Part shown: positions 24,733-33,021 of the stretch, piece after piece
Layout: the number at the start of each line of letters is the position of its first letter
Position numbering within the stretch: the stretch's first letter is position 1
NCBI RefSeq assembly: GCF_040675875.1
Contig: NZ_JBEGII010000001.1
Location: 434,001-498,000, forward strand
Source: Microbacterium sp. LWO12-1.2
GTDB lineage: Bacteria > Actinomycetota > Actinomycetes > Actinomycetales > Microbacteriaceae
Reading direction: 5' to 3'
Length of the DNA: 64,000 bases
Notes under the pieces: generated by a model
Told to the model about the DNA's origin: nothing
Database searches by the model: none
The model's input: only the letters and a program-made list of their open reading frames with translations
Program-made: the position numbers and the translations under genes

Positions 24733-25503
24733 TCAGCGTCCCCGGAAGACCGGCTTCCGCTTCTCCTGGAACGCCGCGAAGCCCTCGCGGTAGTCGTCGG
24801 TGTCGCACAGCGCGGCCTGAGCGGCGTTCTCGATCCCGACGGCATCCCAGAGCGCGAGACGCTCGTCGCGGATACGGGCGATGAGCTGCTTGCTCGCGAG
24901 GAAGGCGGCGGTGGCGCCCCGGGCTGCGGTGGTCGCGGCATCCGTCGTCGCCTCGACGACCTGGTCGTCGGGGAACACCCGTGAGAACAGGCCAGAGGTC
25001 ACCGCCTCCTCTCCGGTCATCAGCCGTCCCGTGTAGATCAGATCGAGGGTCTTGTGCGCGCCCAGCCGGTCGAGGAACAGTGCATGCCCGCCCGAGTCGA
25101 GCGTCGCCCCGAGCGCGGCGAACGGAGAGCCGATCTTCGCGGACTCGGCGACGTACACGACGTCGGTGGCGATCAACAGGCCGAGCCCGACACCCAGGCA
25201 CGCGCCGTGCGCGACGGCGAATGTCGGAGCCGGAAAGCGCGACATGCGCTGCAGCAGCGGAGTCACGAGGCCGCCGAGGTAGCCGATCACGTCGTCGTCG
25301 CGCGGGTCGACGCCGGAGATGTCGCGACCGGCGCAGAACGCGCGCCCCTCGCCGCGGAGCACCAGGGCGCGGACTCCGGCCTGCTCTGCCTCGTCGTAGG
25401 CCGCGCCGAGATCTCGGAGCGCCTGTTCGTCGAGGGAGTTCAGCTTCGCCGGGGCGTTCAGGGTGATGTGCGCGACGTCGTCGGCGATGGTCAGGTCGAT
25501 CAT
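24733..25503 (-). CDS. paaG: Phenylacetate-pathway enoyl-CoA hydratase/isomerase, PaaG type
   Basis: This is a 256-aa crotonase-fold protein with the two oxyanion-hole segments RAFCAGRDISG (about residue 55) and AHGACLGVGLGLLIATDVVY (about 98), and a C-terminal helix ending FQEKRKPVFRGR. Located last in the paaABCDE operon, it most likely isomerises ring-1,2-epoxyphenylacetyl-CoA to oxepin-CoA (PaaG) or acts as another crotonase of the pathway. Close crotonases are hard to assign, so the symbol is tentative. A 50-bp gap to paaE contains a degenerate REP-like copy. The reaction is cytoplasmic. Confidence 0.75.
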   Translation of the reverse strand: MIDLTIADDVAHITLNAPAKLNSLDEQALRDLGAAYDEAEQAGVRALVLRGEGRAFCAGRDISGVDPRDDDVIGYLGGLVTPLLQRMSRFPAPTFAVAHGACLGVGLGLLIATDVVYVAESAKIGSPFAALGATLDSGGHALFLDRLGAHKTLDLIYTGRLMTGEEAVTSGLFSRVFPDDQVVEATTDAATTAARGATAAFLASKQLIARIRDERLALWDAVGIENAAQAALCDTDDYREGFAAFQEKRKPVFRGR

Positions 25504-25520
25504 GCGTGTGTCCTTCCGGC

Positions 25521-25546
25521 GGGCCCTTCGGCGGGCTCAGATACCC
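25521..25546. repeat. Degenerate REP-like copy between paaE and paaG
   Basis: GGGCCCTTCGGCGGGCTCAG followed by ATACCC resembles the complement of the TCCCTGAGCTTGTCGAAGGG family with several changes. It is intergenic, in the only sizeable gap of the paaA-G operon. Confidence 0.4.
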
Positions 25547-25553
25547 AGGCTGT

Positions 25554-26717
25554 TCAGACGTCGTAGTCGACGACCACGCGGTCGCTGGTCGGGTGGGACT
25601 GGCAGGTGAGCACGAAGCCGCGCTCGAGCTCGTCGGGTTCCAGGGCGTAGTTCTCGGTCATGGTCACGCTGCCCTCAACGACCCGCGCCCGACAGGTGCC
25701 GCACACACCGCCCGCGCAGGCGAACGGGGCATCGGGCCGCACGCGCAGCGCGGCGTTCAACACCGACTCGTGCGCGTCGACCGGGCTCTCCACCGTCGAC
25801 GACACGCCGTCGAGCGTGACCTCGATGCGCACGGTCTTCTGCCCTGCGCGCACCTCCACCGGCCTGGCAGCACGAGCGGGCTCGTCGCCGGTCGTGAACA
25901 GCTCGAAGCGGATGTGCGAGCGATCGACGCCGAGATCGGCGAGCACCTCGCGGCACAGGTCGACCAGGGCCAACGGCCCGCACAGGAACCACTCGTCGAC
26001 GGTCGACGGCAGGATCAGCGTGCCGAGGATCGTCCGCAGCTTCTCCTCGTCGATCCGACCGGACAGCACGGGGGCCGTGCGCTGCTCGCGCGAGAGCACG
26101 TGGTGCAGCACGAGTCGCGTGGGGTAGCGGTCCTTGAGATCGGCGAGGTCCTCGAGGAACATCACGTCGAGCGTCGCCCTGTTCGTGTAGAGCAGCGTGA
26201 ACCGCGAGGTCTCGGACCGCGTCAGCACCGTGTGCGCCAGCGCCATCAGCGGTGTGATGCCGGAGCCTGCCGCGATGCCGACGATGTGCCGGTGGTCGAG
26301 GTCGTCGAGTGCCGAGGTGAACGTGCCCTGGGGGCTCATCACGTCGATCTCGAATCCGGCGTGCAGCCCGGTCTGCGCCCACGTGGAGAACAGCCCGCCT
26401 TCGTCGCGCTTCACGGCCACGCTCAGGCGCGTGTCACTGCCGTCGACGCGGTGCTCGGGCGCGCGGCATAGCGAGTACGAGCGCCGCACCTCGACGCCGT
26501 CGAGCGTGGTGCGCAGGGCGACGTACTGACCGGGAAGGTGGTCGTACTCGTCGGCCAGTGCGGCCGGCACCGTGAACGTGACCTCGACGGCGTCGTCGGT
26601 GAGGGGTCGCACGTCCTCGACGGTGAGGGTATGGAAGCGGGCACGTTTTCGCGGCGCGGCATCGCGGGGCGTGGTCGCGCGAGCGACGGCGGCCGGCGCA
26701 GAGGAGAAGAGCGACAT
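25554..26717 (-). CDS. paaE: Phenylacetyl-CoA 1,2-epoxidase reductase subunit
   Basis: This is a 387-aa ferredoxin-NADP-reductase-like protein with an FAD domain (about 25-125; RRSYSLCRAPEH is the FAD motif), an NAD(P) domain (about 130-250; GIAAGSGITPLMALAHTVL), and a C-terminal plant-type [2Fe-2S] domain with the cysteine cluster CAGGVCGTCRARV (about 337-349) plus a distal Cys in VLTCQSHP. It passes electrons from NADPH to the di-iron PaaA. It sits directly downstream of paaD (1-bp gap) in the canonical ABCDE order, which makes the assignment firm. Confidence 0.95.
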   Translation of the reverse strand: MSLFSSAPAAVARATTPRDAAPRKRARFHTLTVEDVRPLTDDAVEVTFTVPAALADEYDHLPGQYVALRTTLDGVEVRRSYSLCRAPEHRVDGSDTRLSVAVKRDEGGLFSTWAQTGLHAGFEIDVMSPQGTFTSALDDLDHRHIVGIAAGSGITPLMALAHTVLTRSETSRFTLLYTNRATLDVMFLEDLADLKDRYPTRLVLHHVLSREQRTAPVLSGRIDEEKLRTILGTLILPSTVDEWFLCGPLALVDLCREVLADLGVDRSHIRFELFTTGDEPARAARPVEVRAGQKTVRIEVTLDGVSSTVESPVDAHESVLNAALRVRPDAPFACAGGVCGTCRARVVEGSVTMTENYALEPDELERGFVLTCQSHPTSDRVVVDYDV

Positions 26718-26718
26718 G

Positions 26719-27252
26719 TCAGTGCACCTTGAAGTGATCGAAGGGCTCGAGGCACGCGCGGCACTCGAACAGAGCCTTGCAGGAGGTCGAGCCGAATCGC
26801 GAGACCTCGTGGGTATCGAGGGATCCGCAGCGCGGGCAGCGCACGCTCAGCGCCACGCGGATGGGTCCGGCGCCCCTCGACGAGCTCAGAGACCCCACGG
26901 CAGCACGACCCGAGGGTGGTGCGATGCCGTACTCGGCGAGTTTGGTCTTGCCGGCATCCGTCATCCAGTCCGTCGTCCAGGCGGGGGAGAGCACGAGGCG
27001 CACGTCGACCTCGTCGTATCCGGCAGCGGTGAGCGCGAGGATGACGTCGTCGCGGATCGTGTCCATCGCGGGGCATCCGCTGTAGGTCGGGGTGATGTCG
27101 ACCTGCACGCGCGAGCCGTCGACCGTGACAGCCCGCAGCACGCCGAGGTCCTCGATCGTGAGCACGGGCACTTCGGGGTCGGGCACGGCAGCGGCGATGC
27201 GCCAGGCATCCTGTGTCGGCGTCGTGTCGGGGGTGCGCATCGAGGTCACCAT
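26719..27252 (-). CDS. paaD: PaaD, maturation factor of the phenylacetyl-CoA epoxidase
   Basis: This is a 177-aa protein with an N-terminal DUF59/MIP18 domain (IPTYSGCPAMDTI-like segment in ITPTYSGCPAMDTIRDDV, about residue 57-75) and a C-terminal zinc-ribbon-like tail CPRCGS...CKALFECRACLEPFDHFK. PaaD is thought to help insert iron or iron-sulphur centres for PaaABCE. A REP-like sequence (26873-26896) is inserted in frame at about residues 118-128, giving GSLSSSRGAG in the linker before the zinc tail without breaking either domain. ATG 27252 overlaps the paaC stop; an alternative ATG is at 27240. Confidence 0.92.
   Translation of the reverse strand: MVTSMRTPDTTPTQDAWRIAAAVPDPEVPVLTIEDLGVLRAVTVDGSRVQVDITPTYSGCPAMDTIRDDVILALTAAGYDEVDVRLVLSPAWTTDWMTDAGKTKLAEYGIAPPSGRAAVGSLSSSRGAGPIRVALSVRCPRCGSLDTHEVSRFGSTSCKALFECRACLEPFDHFKVH
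26873..26896. repeat. REP-like copy inside paaD
   Basis: CCCCTCGACGAGCTCAGAGA followed by CCCC is the REP-like family sequence in reverse orientation. It encodes the variable linker between the DUF59 domain and the cysteine-rich tail of PaaD. Confidence 0.65.
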
Positions 27253-28097
27253 GTCGCCCCCGGATGCCGTCGGGCGAGCACCTGCATCTCGGCGAGGATG
27301 TGGCCGAGCGGGGTGGCGTGTGCGCCGTGACGGCCACCGGCGGACGAAGCGGCGACCGCGGGCACCGTCAGCTCGGCTTCGCCGAAGACCGTGTCGACGA
27401 CCGCGTCGAAGCCCGGGCGCAGACTCGACGGTCGCACCGCGGCGCCGCCGAGGCGTTCGATCAGTTCGTCGTCGCGGAACAGCTCATCCACGTACGGCCA
27501 GACGTCGGTGTTCGCGCGGATGATCCGGGCCCGTGACTCCGCGGTGCCTCCGGCCAGGCGCAGCATCCACTGCACGGCGTGGTCGCGGTGGTAGTCGACC
27601 TCTTTGAGCGACTTCTCGGCGATCGCCGCGAAGGTCTCGTCACTGCTCGTCCGCAACGCGGAGTACAGCTCGAACATGTAGGTCGCGACCACGAACTGCC
27701 GCGCGATGGTCTGGGCGAAGTCGCCGTTCGGCTGCTGCACGATCCACGCGCAGCGGAACTCCGGCTCATCGCGGAAGAAGGCCAGATCGTCTTCGCTACG
27801 GCCATCGAACGAGCCGGCGTAGTGCAGGAACGAGCGGGCATGACCGAGAAGGTCGAGGGCGATGTTGCCCAGCGCGACGTCCTCCTCCAGCTCGGGCGCC
27901 CGCGAGATCCATTCGCCCAGCTGCTGCGACAGGATCAGCGCATCGTCGCCGAGGCGCAGCGCGTACTCGGCGATGTCGGCGGATGCGGCGACGGCGCCGG
28001 TACCGGACAGCTCCTGAGACAGCTGGAGCTCATCGACCGAGACATCGCCGTGCACGTCGGCATCCGGGATGGGTCCCTGAGCTTGTCGAAGGGTCAC
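27246..28097 (-). CDS. paaC: Phenylacetyl-CoA 1,2-epoxidase structural subunit
   Basis: This is a 283-aa ferritin-like four-helix protein, the inactive structural partner of PaaA in the PaaABCE epoxidase. Typical segments are YALRLGDDALILSQQLGEWI, EEDVALGNIALDLLGHARSF and EKSLKEVDYHRDHAVQWMLRLAGG. It starts at a GTG overlapping the paaB stop (GTGA). The first residues (TLRQAQGP) are encoded by a REP-like copy (28071-28093), so the N-terminal ~25 residues are unlike the family and probably disordered; a later GTG in that region could be the ancestral start. Confidence 0.94.
   Translation of the reverse strand: MTLRQAQGPIPDADVHGDVSVDELQLSQELSGTGAVAASADIAEYALRLGDDALILSQQLGEWISRAPELEEDVALGNIALDLLGHARSFLHYAGSFDGRSEDDLAFFRDEPEFRCAWIVQQPNGDFAQTIARQFVVATYMFELYSALRTSSDETFAAIAEKSLKEVDYHRDHAVQWMLRLAGGTAESRARIIRANTDVWPYVDELFRDDELIERLGGAAVRPSSLRPGFDAVVDTVFGEAELTVPAVAASSAGGRHGAHATPLGHILAEMQVLARRHPGATW
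28071..28093. repeat. REP-like copy at the start of paaC
   Basis: GGGTCCCTGAGCTTGTCGAA followed by GGG is the best-preserved copy of the dispersed element in this window. It covers codons 2-9 of paaC. Confidence 0.8.
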
Positions 28098-28402
28098 AGG
28101 TGCGGCACCCCCTCGGACGCCGTGTAGTACACGGCGTGACGGTAGTTCTTGCCGGCGGGGCTCTCGAAGTACGCGCCCTTGGCATCGGGGTCGCTCGTGG
28201 TGATGGCATCCGCGGGGGCGACCCAGATCGAGACGCCCTCACCGCGACGCGTGTAGAGGTCGCGCGCGTTGCGGATCGCCATCTCGGCGTCCGGCGCGTG
28301 CAGCGACCCGACGTGCACATGGCTCAGACCACGGTTCGCGCGCACGAAGACCTCCCACAGCGGCCACGGTTCGCGCTGGTCGGCGCCCGGGGTCGCCATC
28401 AC
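28094..28402 (-). CDS. paaB: Phenylacetyl-CoA 1,2-epoxidase subunit PaaB
   Basis: This is a 102-aa PaaB with the characteristic [20 protein letters not shown] start, [20 protein letters not shown] and the end [17 protein letters not shown]. PaaB is a small non-catalytic component that bridges the epoxidase complex. It overlaps paaA (ATGA) and paaC (GTGA) in the order A-B-C-D-E. Confidence 0.95.
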   Translation of the reverse strand: MMATPGADQREPWPLWEVFVRANRGLSHVHVGSLHAPDAEMAIRNARDLYTRRGEGVSIWVAPADAITTSDPDAKGAYFESPAGKNYRHAVYYTASEGVPHL

Positions 28403-29418
28403 GCCACCGCCCCTTCGACAGGCCCTTCGACAGGCTCAGGACAGGCCCCAGGGGCCCAGGGGCGGGCCTGCTTGCGGGCATACTCGGCCGCGGCCTCGCG
28501 CACCCACGCGCCCTCCTCGTGCGCCGTGCGGCGGCGCTCCAGGCGCTCGGCGTTGCAGGGGCCGTTGCCGCGCAGCACCTCGAAGAACTCGTCCCAGTCG
28601 ATCTCGCCGATCACGTACTGACCGGTCTCGTCGTCGAACCGCAGATCGGGATCGGGCAGCGTGACCCCGAGGATCTCGGCCTGCGGCACCAGCATCCCGA
28701 CGAAACGCTGGCGCAGGTCGTCGTTCGAGAAGCGCTTGATCTTCCACTTCATCGACTGCGCGGAGTTCGGCGACTGCTCATCCGGCGGTCCGAACATCGC
28801 CAGGCTCGGCCAGTACCAGCGGTTCACGGCATCCTGTGCCATCTGCCGCTGCTCCTCGGAGCCCTGCATGAGGCTGAGCAGGATCTCGAACCCCTGGCGC
28901 TGGTGGAACGACTCCTCCTTGCACACCCGCACCATCGCGCGGCCGTACGGCCCGTACGACGCCCGGCACAGCGGCACCTGGTTGACGATCGCGGCGCCGT
29001 CGACGAGCCAGCCGATCGCACCCATGTCGGCCCAGGTCGGGGTGGGGTAGTTGAAGATCGAGGAGTACTTGGCCTTGCCGCTGATGAGCTGGTCCATCAT
29101 CTCGTCGCGGGTGATGCCAAGGGTCTGTGCGGCGGAGTAGAGGTAGAGCCCGTGGCCGGCCTCGTCCTGCACCTTCGCCATCAGGATCGCCTTGCGCTTG
29201 AGGCTGGGTGCGCGCGTGATCCAGTTGCCTTCCGGCTGCATCCCGATGATCTCGGAGTGCGCGTGCTGGGAGATCTGGCGGATCAGAGTCTTGCGGTACG
29301 CGTCGGGCATCCAGTCGCGGGGCTCGATGCGCTGTTCATTCGCGATGAGCTCGTCGAACATGCGCTCCTCGTCGGAGATCTCGCCCGACACGAGGCTGAG
29401 GTCTGCGGGGCTGGTCAT
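28399..29418 (-). CDS. paaA: Phenylacetyl-CoA 1,2-epoxidase catalytic subunit
   Basis: This is a 339-aa di-iron oxygenase subunit. The iron ligands are visible in [17 protein letters not shown] (ExxH) and [18 protein letters not shown] (ExxH). It epoxidises the ring of phenylacetyl-CoA with oxygen. The second of two adjacent ATGs (29418) is preferred because GAGGAG lies 6 bases before it; a longer upstream frame would run through the promoter and PaaR box. The last ~12 residues ([11 protein letters not shown]) come from a doubled REP-like sequence. It is the first gene of paaABCDE-G. Confidence 0.95.
   Translation of the reverse strand: MTSPADLSLVSGEISDEERMFDELIANEQRIEPRDWMPDAYRKTLIRQISQHAHSEIIGMQPEGNWITRAPSLKRKAILMAKVQDEAGHGLYLYSAAQTLGITRDEMMDQLISGKAKYSSIFNYPTPTWADMGAIGWLVDGAAIVNQVPLCRASYGPYGRAMVRVCKEESFHQRQGFEILLSLMQGSEEQRQMAQDAVNRWYWPSLAMFGPPDEQSPNSAQSMKWKIKRFSNDDLRQRFVGMLVPQAEILGVTLPDPDLRFDDETGQYVIGEIDWDEFFEVLRGNGPCNAERLERRRTAHEEGAWVREAAAEYARKQARPWAPGACPEPVEGPVEGAVA
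28411..28441. repeat. REP-like copy, partly doubled, at the 3' end of paaA
   Basis: CCCTTCGACAGG occurs twice in succession, the second followed by CTCAGG, giving one and a half copies of the dispersed element. It encodes the last residues of PaaA beyond the conserved end of the family. Confidence 0.75.
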
Positions 29419-29443
29419 CATCGACTCCTCGTCTCCGATCTTT

Positions 29444-29465
29444 ACTGACCGGTCGTTGGGTAATT
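29444..29465. promoter_or_regulatory. PaaR-type operator upstream of paaA
   Basis: The site reads ACTGACCGGTCG then TTGGGTAATT. It agrees at 14 of 16 fixed positions with the actinobacterial PaaR box as I recall it (half-sites ACTNACCG and CGGTNAGT flanking NNCGNN). The core GACCGGTC is a perfect palindrome. It lies 26 bases upstream of the paaA start, where a TetR repressor would block transcription until phenylacetyl-CoA accumulates. Confidence 0.65.
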
Positions 29466-29501
29466 CTGACATGACGATGCGCGACATGCAAGGCGGGTCG
29501 G

Positions 29502-29921
29502 TCAACGCGAGCGGGAGACCAGCTCGAGCAGGGCCCTACCGTAGGCCTCGGACGGATCTGGATGCTCGAACCGGAGCGTCTCGCCGGCGAGCTCGATCTC
29601 CACCAGGAACGTGTCGGTCAACCGGGACAGGCGGCGGAAGGTCCCGCGCAGGAGATCGCGAAGCTGATCCTCCCGCGGCAGCCAGACGGCATCGGCGAGT
29701 GTGACCGCGTCGAGCGCCCACTCGGTGGTTCCGTTGAACGCCAGGTCGGTCCCGCTCGGCGTCTGCCGTGCCTCGATGGTCATCGCGCTGACCGTGAATA
29801 CGTCGGCCTCGGCGTCGAGTTCGATCTCCTCCGGCAGGTCGAGCTGGAACCGATCGCCGTCGGCCGGATGCCACACGAGACCCGCATCACGCAGGGCGAC
29901 GGCGAGTTCTCGGGTGATCAC
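29502..29921 (-). CDS. Conserved 139-aa protein of unknown function
   Basis: A 139-aa soluble, acidic protein, [20 protein letters not shown] to ...[15 protein letters not shown]. No signal peptide, membrane span or catalytic motif is visible. The N-terminal '[16 protein letters not shown]' phrase recalls a small family common in Actinobacteria and often mislabelled as pilus-assembly protein; I cannot assign a function. It lies upstream of the paa operon on the same strand, with the PaaR site after it, so it is probably separate from the paa genes. Codon bias is typical of the chromosome. Confidence 0.75.
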   Translation of the reverse strand: MITRELAVALRDAGLVWHPADGDRFQLDLPEEIELDAEADVFTVSAMTIEARQTPSGTDLAFNGTTEWALDAVTLADAVWLPREDQLRDLLRGTFRRLSRLTDTFLVEIELAGETLRFEHPDPSEAYGRALLELVSRSR

Positions 29922-29984
29922 AGCTCCACGCTAGACGACCACGTGTGCGCGAGGGCCCCGTCAGGCATGTCGGTGGAGTGATGC

Positions 29985-32153
29985 ATGTCGGTAGGGGTGA
30001 GGCAGAGTGTGGGCATGGCCTCCACTGCTCCGTCCGACACCCGCGAGGGCGACACCCGAGGAGCCGCACTCGCCGCGCTGCGCGAACTCGTCGGTCGTCC
30101 CGATGCCGATTTCCATGACGGGCAGTACGAGGCGATCGAGGCGCTGGTCGCCGGGAGGCGCCGGGCGCTCGTGGTGCAGCGCACCGGATGGGGCAAGTCG
30201 GCGGTGTACTTCGTCGCCACCCTGCTGCTGCGGCGCCAGGGGGCTGGGCCTACCGTGCTGGTCTCGCCGCTGCTGGCGCTCATGCGCGACCAGATCTCGG
30301 CGGCCGAACGCGCCGGCGTACGCGCGGTCGCGATCAACTCCACGAACGCCCATGACTGGAGCGATGTGCTGGCGCGCCTCGATCGCGACGAGGTCGACGT
30401 GCTGCTGGTCTCTCCCGAGCGCCTGAACAACCCGTCCTTCCGTGAGGAACAGCTGCCGGCGCTCGTCCGCCGCATCGGCATGCTGGTCGTCGACGAGGCG
30501 CACTGCATCAGCGACTGGGGCCACGACTTCCGTCCCGACTACCGGCGGCTGCGCGACCTGATCGCGCAGATGCCGGCCGATGTGCCGGTGCTCGCGACGA
30601 CGGCGACCGCGAACAGCCGCGTCGTGGCCGATGTCGCGGAGCAACTGGACAGCCTGCACGGTGGCGGCGGGGCAGGAGCGGCCGAGGTGCTCACGATCCG
30701 CGGCCCGCTCGCCCGTACCTCGCTGCGTCTGGGTGTGCTGCGGCTGCGCGACTCGGCGAGTCGGCTCGCCTGGTTGCTCAGTCATCTCGACGACCTGCCC
30801 GGCTCCGGCATCATCTACACGCTGACCGTCGCTGCCGCCGTCGACACCGCGAGGTTGCTCCGCGAGCACGGCCACGATGTCCGTGCCTACACGGGGCAGA
30901 CCGACACCGACGAGCGCGCCGAGTCCGAGGGGATGCTGAAGCGCAACGAGGTCAAGGCGCTCGTCGCGACCAGCGCCCTCGGCATGGGGTTCGACAAGCC
31001 CGATCTCGGGTTCGTGCTGCACCTGGGCGCACCGTCGTCTCCCGTCGCCTACTACCAGCAGGTCGGACGCGCCGGCCGTGCCAGCGAGAGCGCCGACGTG
31101 CTGCTCCTCCCCGGCGTGGAGGATCGCGACATCTGGCACTACTTCGCGACCGCGTCGATGCCAGACCGGGAGCGTGCCGAGCGAGTCATCGCCGCGCTCG
31201 GCGACGCCCCGATCTCGACACCGGCGCTCGAAGCCATGGTCGACATCCGGCGCACACCGCTCGAGTTGCTGCTGAAGGTGCTCGACGTCGACGGCGCCGT
31301 GCGAAGGGTGCAGGGCGGGTGGGTCGCCACGGGCGAGCCCTGGGTCTACGACGCCGAGCGCTACGAGCGCATCGCGGCCGAGCGCGTCGCCGAGCAGCAG
31401 CACATGCTCGACTACGAGCAGACCGAGGGGTGCCGGATGGAGTTCCTGCAACGCTCACTCGACGACGAGACCGCGGCGCCGTGCGGTCGCTGCGACAACT
31501 GCGCCGGCGGATGGTTCCCCCGCGAGATCGGTGCGGCGGCGACCACCCAGGCGTCGGAGTCGCTCGACCGGGTCGGTGTGCCGATCGAGCCGCGTCGGGC
31601 CTGGCCGACCGGTGCCGATCGCCTCGACGTGCCGGTGCGTGGTCGTATCGCGCCCGACGAGCAGGCGGGCGAGGGCAGAGCGCTCGCCCGCCTCACGGAC
31701 CTCGGTTGGGGAGGCGCGCTGCGCGAGATCTTCGCGGCGGGCACTCCGGATGCCCCGGTGTCGCCGCAACTGCTCGCCGCCTGCGTCCGCGTGCTCGCCG
31801 GGTGGAAGTGGGAACAGCGCCCTGTGGCCGTGATCGCGATGCCGTCGCGATCGCATCCGCAGCTCGTGGACTCGCTCGCCCGCGGTCTCGCCGAGGTAGG
31901 GCGGCTGCCGTACCTCGGCGCGCTCGAACCCACGGGTGGCGGCCCGAGCGGTCAGCCCGGCGGCAACAGCGTGTTCCGACTCGCGGGCCTCTGGGATCGA
32001 CTGAGTGCAGAGCACCTCGACGTTCCTCCGGGACCCGTGCTGCTCATCGACGACCTGGTCGACAGCCGGTGGACCGTGACGGTCGCGGCACGCACGCTCC
32101 GTCGGGCGGGCGCGACCGAGGTGCTGCCCTTCACCCTCGCTCTGCGCGGCTGA
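29985..32153 (+). CDS. RecQ-family DNA helicase fused to a C-terminal phosphoribosyltransferase-like domain
   Basis: This is a 722-aa protein. Residues ~30-350 are a RecQ-type SF2 helicase: Walker A RTGWGKSAVYF, DEAH box VVDEAHCISDWGHDFRPDYRRL, and motif VI QQVGRAGRASESADV. A RecQ zinc-binding module follows (CRMEFLQRSL...CGRCDNCAGGW, about 485-510). There is no HRDC domain; instead the last ~160 residues end in a PRPP-binding-type motif VLLIDDLVDSRWTVTVAART (about 684). It probably unwinds recombination or replication intermediates; the role of the PRT-like part is unknown. ATG 29985 has GGTGGAG upstream; ATG 30015 is an alternative. Its last 17 bases, including the stop, are repeated at 34237-34253. 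Confidence 0.9.
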   Translation: MSVGVRQSVGMASTAPSDTREGDTRGAALAALRELVGRPDADFHDGQYEAIEALVAGRRRALVVQRTGWGKSAVYFVATLLLRRQGAGPTVLVSPLLALMRDQISAAERAGVRAVAINSTNAHDWSDVLARLDRDEVDVLLVSPERLNNPSFREEQLPALVRRIGMLVVDEAHCISDWGHDFRPDYRRLRDLIAQMPADVPVLATTATANSRVVADVAEQLDSLHGGGGAGAAEVLTIRGPLARTSLRLGVLRLRDSASRLAWLLSHLDDLPGSGIIYTLTVAAAVDTARLLREHGHDVRAYTGQTDTDERAESEGMLKRNEVKALVATSALGMGFDKPDLGFVLHLGAPSSPVAYYQQVGRAGRASESADVLLLPGVEDRDIWHYFATASMPDRERAERVIAALGDAPISTPALEAMVDIRRTPLELLLKVLDVDGAVRRVQGGWVATGEPWVYDAERYERIAAERVAEQQHMLDYEQTEGCRMEFLQRSLDDETAAPCGRCDNCAGGWFPREIGAAATTQASESLDRVGVPIEPRRAWPTGADRLDVPVRGRIAPDEQAGEGRALARLTDLGWGGALREIFAAGTPDAPVSPQLLAACVRVLAGWKWEQRPVAVIAMPSRSHPQLVDSLARGLAEVGRLPYLGALEPTGGGPSGQPGGNSVFRLAGLWDRLSAEHLDVPPGPVLLIDDLVDSRWTVTVAARTLRRAGATEVLPFTLALRG
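32137..32153. repeat. Left 17-bp direct repeat of the restriction-modification island (recQ 3' end)
   Basis: TCGCTCTGCGCGGCTGA covers the last codons and stop of the recQ fusion gene. An identical copy occurs exactly 2100 bp downstream, bracketing the two-gene restriction-modification insert. Confidence 0.85.
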
Positions 32154-32172
32154 AGGGCAGCACCGCCGCAGG

Positions 32173-33021
32173 TCAGAGCAGACCGCGCAGCTGCGCAGCT
32201 TCCTTCATATTGCTACGGAACGAGCCGAGCGTCGCCAAGGTATACATGCCATCGATCTCGTCGGCGGCCCAGAGATCGTGGATGCGACGAAGGTCGGCGA
32301 TTCGTGACTTCCATCCGATTCCATCGATCACGGCCATGACGAATTGGTTCGGCTTTCGGATCGCGGCCATCTCCTGAATCTCGCGCACTGCGTCGGTCAA
32401 CTTCGAGCCGGTCGAGTCGAAGCCTTTTGCTGCCACAACAATCTTGGCGTCGGTCGTGTCCGGGACGACGAGATCGCACGGCGCGGTCGAGCCGTTTCGA
32501 CCCGTGAACCGGGTTCGCGTTTGGTACGGCAACCCTAGACTCTCGGCGATCGCCTCAATCTCGTCTTCAACCTTCCGCCCGGACACGCCCGCCCGGGTAG
32601 CAGTAGCGCGTGTGCCCGCGCGAGCGATAAGGATGTCCCCGAAGTCGTAGGTCTTCAACCGCTGAGTCTCTAGGGCCGCAATCAGGTCGAACTCCGTGTC
32701 GAACCAGTCGACGAGCTCAGGGCCACGGGTGCGTGCGAGAGTTGTCCAACCGCTGGAGTCGAAGCGGTTGCGTAGAACGTTCTTCAGTCGCTCCCTGCTG
32801 AGCCCTACCGTCAGGCCAAGAACGGGCACCCACGTCGGGTGCGCCTCAATCCATGCGGTGATTGCTTCGGCACTCAGCTCATCGGCTGGAATCTCGCTCA
32901 AGGAGCGTGAAGCAAGCTTTATGGCCGCAGACTCGGCGGTTACCGCCGTTGGATCTACGTGCGGCGTCAACTGGCCGAGAGAAAGCACGTACTCCTCGAA
33001 CGACGGGACGGGGGCCGGCAT
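32173..33021 (-). CDS. Probable type II restriction endonuclease of the island
   Basis: This is a 282-aa protein directly after the methyltransferase (TGATG overlap). The C-terminal half contains TAPCDLVVPDTTDAKIVVAA followed by KGFDSTGSKLTD, which looks like a variant PD-(D/E)xK core (D...A-x-K) with the GSKLTD loop seen in DpnII/MboI-like enzymes. The N-terminal half (about 1-150) is helical and probably reads DNA. With the adjacent adenine methyltransferase it forms a type II system that would cut unmethylated foreign DNA. The recognition sequence cannot be read from the protein. Codon use is visibly more AT-rich than in flanking genes, supporting recent transfer. Confidence 0.75.
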   Translation of the reverse strand: MPAPVPSFEEYVLSLGQLTPHVDPTAVTAESAAIKLASRSLSEIPADELSAEAITAWIEAHPTWVPVLGLTVGLSRERLKNVLRNRFDSSGWTTLARTRGPELVDWFDTEFDLIAALETQRLKTYDFGDILIARAGTRATATRAGVSGRKVEDEIEAIAESLGLPYQTRTRFTGRNGSTAPCDLVVPDTTDAKIVVAAKGFDSTGSKLTDAVREIQEMAAIRKPNQFVMAVIDGIGWKSRIADLRRIHDLWAADEIDGMYTLATLGSFRSNMKEAAQLRGLL

